Assembly: GCA_002725175.2 (NCBI GenBank)
Contig: PBQX02000072.1
Location: forward strand, 1-33,071
Source of the DNA: CACKLF01 sp002725175
GTDB taxonomy: Bacteria > Pseudomonadota > Alphaproteobacteria > Rhodobacterales > Rhodobacteraceae
DNA: 33,071 nt
Reading direction: 5' to 3'
A model generated the notes under the pieces. That model saw nothing but the letters and a program-made list of their open reading frames with translations, ran no database searches and was not told the origin of the DNA. Shown piece after piece: positions 32,085-33,071 of this stretch (its first letter is position 1; every line of letters starts with the position of its first letter). Made by a program: the position numbers and the translations under genes.

Positions 32085-32122
32085 TTTTATATTTAATTAG
32101 CCTGCACATCAAGATCTACGAT

Positions 32123-32160
32123 ATTAACATATTAATAATGTATTAACATATTAATAATGT
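32123..32160 (+). repeat. Exact 19-base tandem duplication of a start region
   Basis: The 19 bases at 32123-32141 are repeated exactly at 32142-32160. The second copy carries the ATG (32157) of the membrane protein gene. The first carries an ATG at 32138 that is followed by TAT-TAA, making a two-codon upstream frame. The duplication is recent by identity. Confidence 0.92.
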
Positions 32161-32576
32161 TAAATTTCTTTACTACATGGAACACAACTATGGTATTGAT
32201 ACCATATTTAAGAAAGAATGAATCAAGAAGTTTAATGGCATTATCGTCATGTGTCGCACTCGGTGGTGCAGGTATTCTCGTTTCTAATTTTAAATATAAC
32301 CAATGGTGTTGGAAAGATCATGAAATAAAAAAATGGAAGTATCTAGTGTTAGAAGGATTAATTCATCAATTACCATTTTTTTATATGATAAATATGGAGC
32401 CAACTGGAAGTGCATTTAATTCAATTATTCCAGTAACAGTATATTGTTCATTAGTTAAAAATCCATATAAAGTTTGTGGACATAAATTACAGAATTATTA
32501 TGGCATAATTCTTATTGGTGTCGTTTCACCAATTGTTCATATTATGACAAGAAACCGACGTTCTAATAAGACATAA
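32157..32576 (+). CDS. Multi-pass membrane protein, 139 residues
   Basis: Hydrophobic segments occur near residues 26-44, 62-79, 86-102 and 112-130, giving three or four membrane passes. Short charged loops (K-Y-N-Q-W-C-W-K-D-H-E-I-K-K-W) separate them. Its start lies in the second copy of the exact 19-base duplication. The last 14 bases overlap the end of the convergent gene at 32563. No family is recognised. The pattern W-K-x-H-E-I-K-K-W and C-G-H-K-L-Q-N-Y-Y could be useful for a search. A role in virus-factory or virion membranes is the default guess for such proteins in this kind of genome. Confidence 0.75.
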   Translation: MLNFFTTWNTTMVLIPYLRKNESRSLMALSSCVALGGAGILVSNFKYNQWCWKDHEIKKWKYLVLEGLIHQLPFFYMINMEPTGSAFNSIIPVTVYCSLVKNPYKVCGHKLQNYYGIILIGVVSPIVHIMTRNRRSNKT

Positions 32577-32826
32577 ATTCATTTTCAGCATTCCATATTT
32601 GTTCCAAATATTTTTCATTATTTTCATTTTTACAGACTTTGTACATTACGCATCCGAGTTGATTACTTGTTAAATACATTATTGTATCACCAATATATGA
32701 AGCATTCAAACAAATTTCCAGTTGCTCATAATTTTCCCATATTCTAAAATGTTTTGGTTTTCGCGCATATTCTTTAATAATATTAGCTAATTCTGATATA
32801 TTAAATACTTTGTAAGCATTATTCAT
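32563..32826 (-). CDS. Small protein of unknown function, 87 residues
   Basis: Starts at the ATG at 32826-32824. Residues 7-22, V-F-N-I-S-E-L-A-N-I-I-K-E-Y-A-R, have an F-box-like helix spacing as in the two genes around 30256-31524, but the Leu-Pro pair is missing. The middle contains W-E-N-Y-E-Q-L-E-I-C-L-N-A and the end is acidic. It has no signal or membrane segment. The 3' end overlaps the membrane protein gene by 14 bases. Codon use and composition fit the surrounding AT-rich genes. Function is unknown. Confidence 0.7.
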   Translation of the reverse strand: MNNAYKVFNISELANIIKEYARKPKHFRIWENYEQLEICLNASYIGDTIMYLTSNQLGCVMYKVCKNENNEKYLEQIWNAENEFMSY

Positions 32827-32914
32827 ATTGTTTATACTATTAATGAATAACTATGAATCATTTTTATAAAAAAAATGAAGTCATTTTATTGTATATTGGT
32901 AGATATAAGTAAAA

Positions 32915-33071
32915 ATGTATCCCATGCAAGAATTTTCTGCATATGTATTCGATCCATCATTAGGGCATGATGTGATTAATGTTATAAGAAAATTTCTTAT
33001 TAATCCATTTAATGAAATTAAAGTTAAGGGTACTCGTTCTCGCGCCAGATATATTATGAGATTATTGAAAC
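32915..33071 (+). CDS. N-terminal 52 residues of a gene that runs off the window
   Basis: An ATG at 32915, preceded by AAAA, opens a frame that is still open at the last base. The peptide begins M-Y-P-M-Q-E-F-S-A-Y-V-F-D-P-S-L-G-H-D and continues with basic helical residues (I-K-V-K-G-T-R-S-R-A-R-Y-I-M-R-L-L-K). A short GC patch (ctcgcgccag) is present near 33032. There is too little to name a family. Confidence 0.6.
   Translation, partial: MYPMQEFSAYVFDPSLGHDVINVIRKFLINPFNEIKVKGTRSRARYIMRLLK

Overview
The window looks like part of a large, AT-rich eukaryotic DNA virus genome: a nucleocytoplasmic large DNA virus, probably an algal-type Imitervirales/Mesomimiviridae-like member. The grounds are tight coding on both strands with 3' ends that touch or overlap, no introns, and a mix typical of giant viruses: an Erv1/Alr-type thiol oxidase, a probable PCNA-like clamp, an RBR ubiquitin ligase, a fucosyltransferase-like enzyme, a SAM methyltransferase, and two proteins (8306-9454 and 9884-10396) that I recall as patterns conserved in algal giant viruses. 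An AAAATTGA box (the Mimiviridae early-promoter word) lies 31 bases before the largest gene. The exact virus cannot be named from this sequence.

Layout. 1-1095: end of a modular surface-type gene (dockerin-like loop, Glu-Pro linker, likely BspA repeats beyond the edge) and a small protein with an internal duplication. 1179-7329: a rightward run with a 1318-residue protein of unknown function, a membrane-anchored cupin-like protein, a PCNA-like clamp, a thiol oxidase and a small membrane protein. 7335-11125: a methyltransferase, conserved giant-virus proteins and small membrane proteins. 11145-15380: a 1411-residue modular protein with a long Glu-Pro linker and a beta-propeller. 15435-18542: fucosyltransferase-like enzyme, unknown protein, RBR E3 ligase. 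18650-20134: a 58-residue protein and a tyrosine recombinase, followed by a perfect 16-base palindrome. 20256-28506: a 2164-residue multi-domain protein and a YHYH-domain protein. 28503-30317: signal-peptide thioredoxin-fold protein, MscS-type channel, and a stand-alone 2Fe-2S domain of succinate-dehydrogenase type. 30256-33071: small unknown genes, several with weak F-box-like segments, one probable frameshifted gene and a partial gene at the edge.

The most unusual part is 20256-30317. One polypeptide strings together a right-handed beta-helix, two tandem cupredoxin-like domains, a papain-fold (C39-like) peptidase, a third cupredoxin and a leishmanolysin-like metalloprotease. Next to it are a His-rich YHYH protein, an exported thioredoxin-fold protein, a mechanosensitive channel and an SdhB-type ferredoxin. 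The 1411-residue gene on the other strand carries a related leishmanolysin-like segment whose HExxH has become HExxY, so it looks like a pseudoenzyme. Glu-Pro linkers join modules in three genes.

A second genome-wide oddity is a scatter of short GC-rich islands, often palindromic or repetitive, inside otherwise AT-rich genes and usually in frame.
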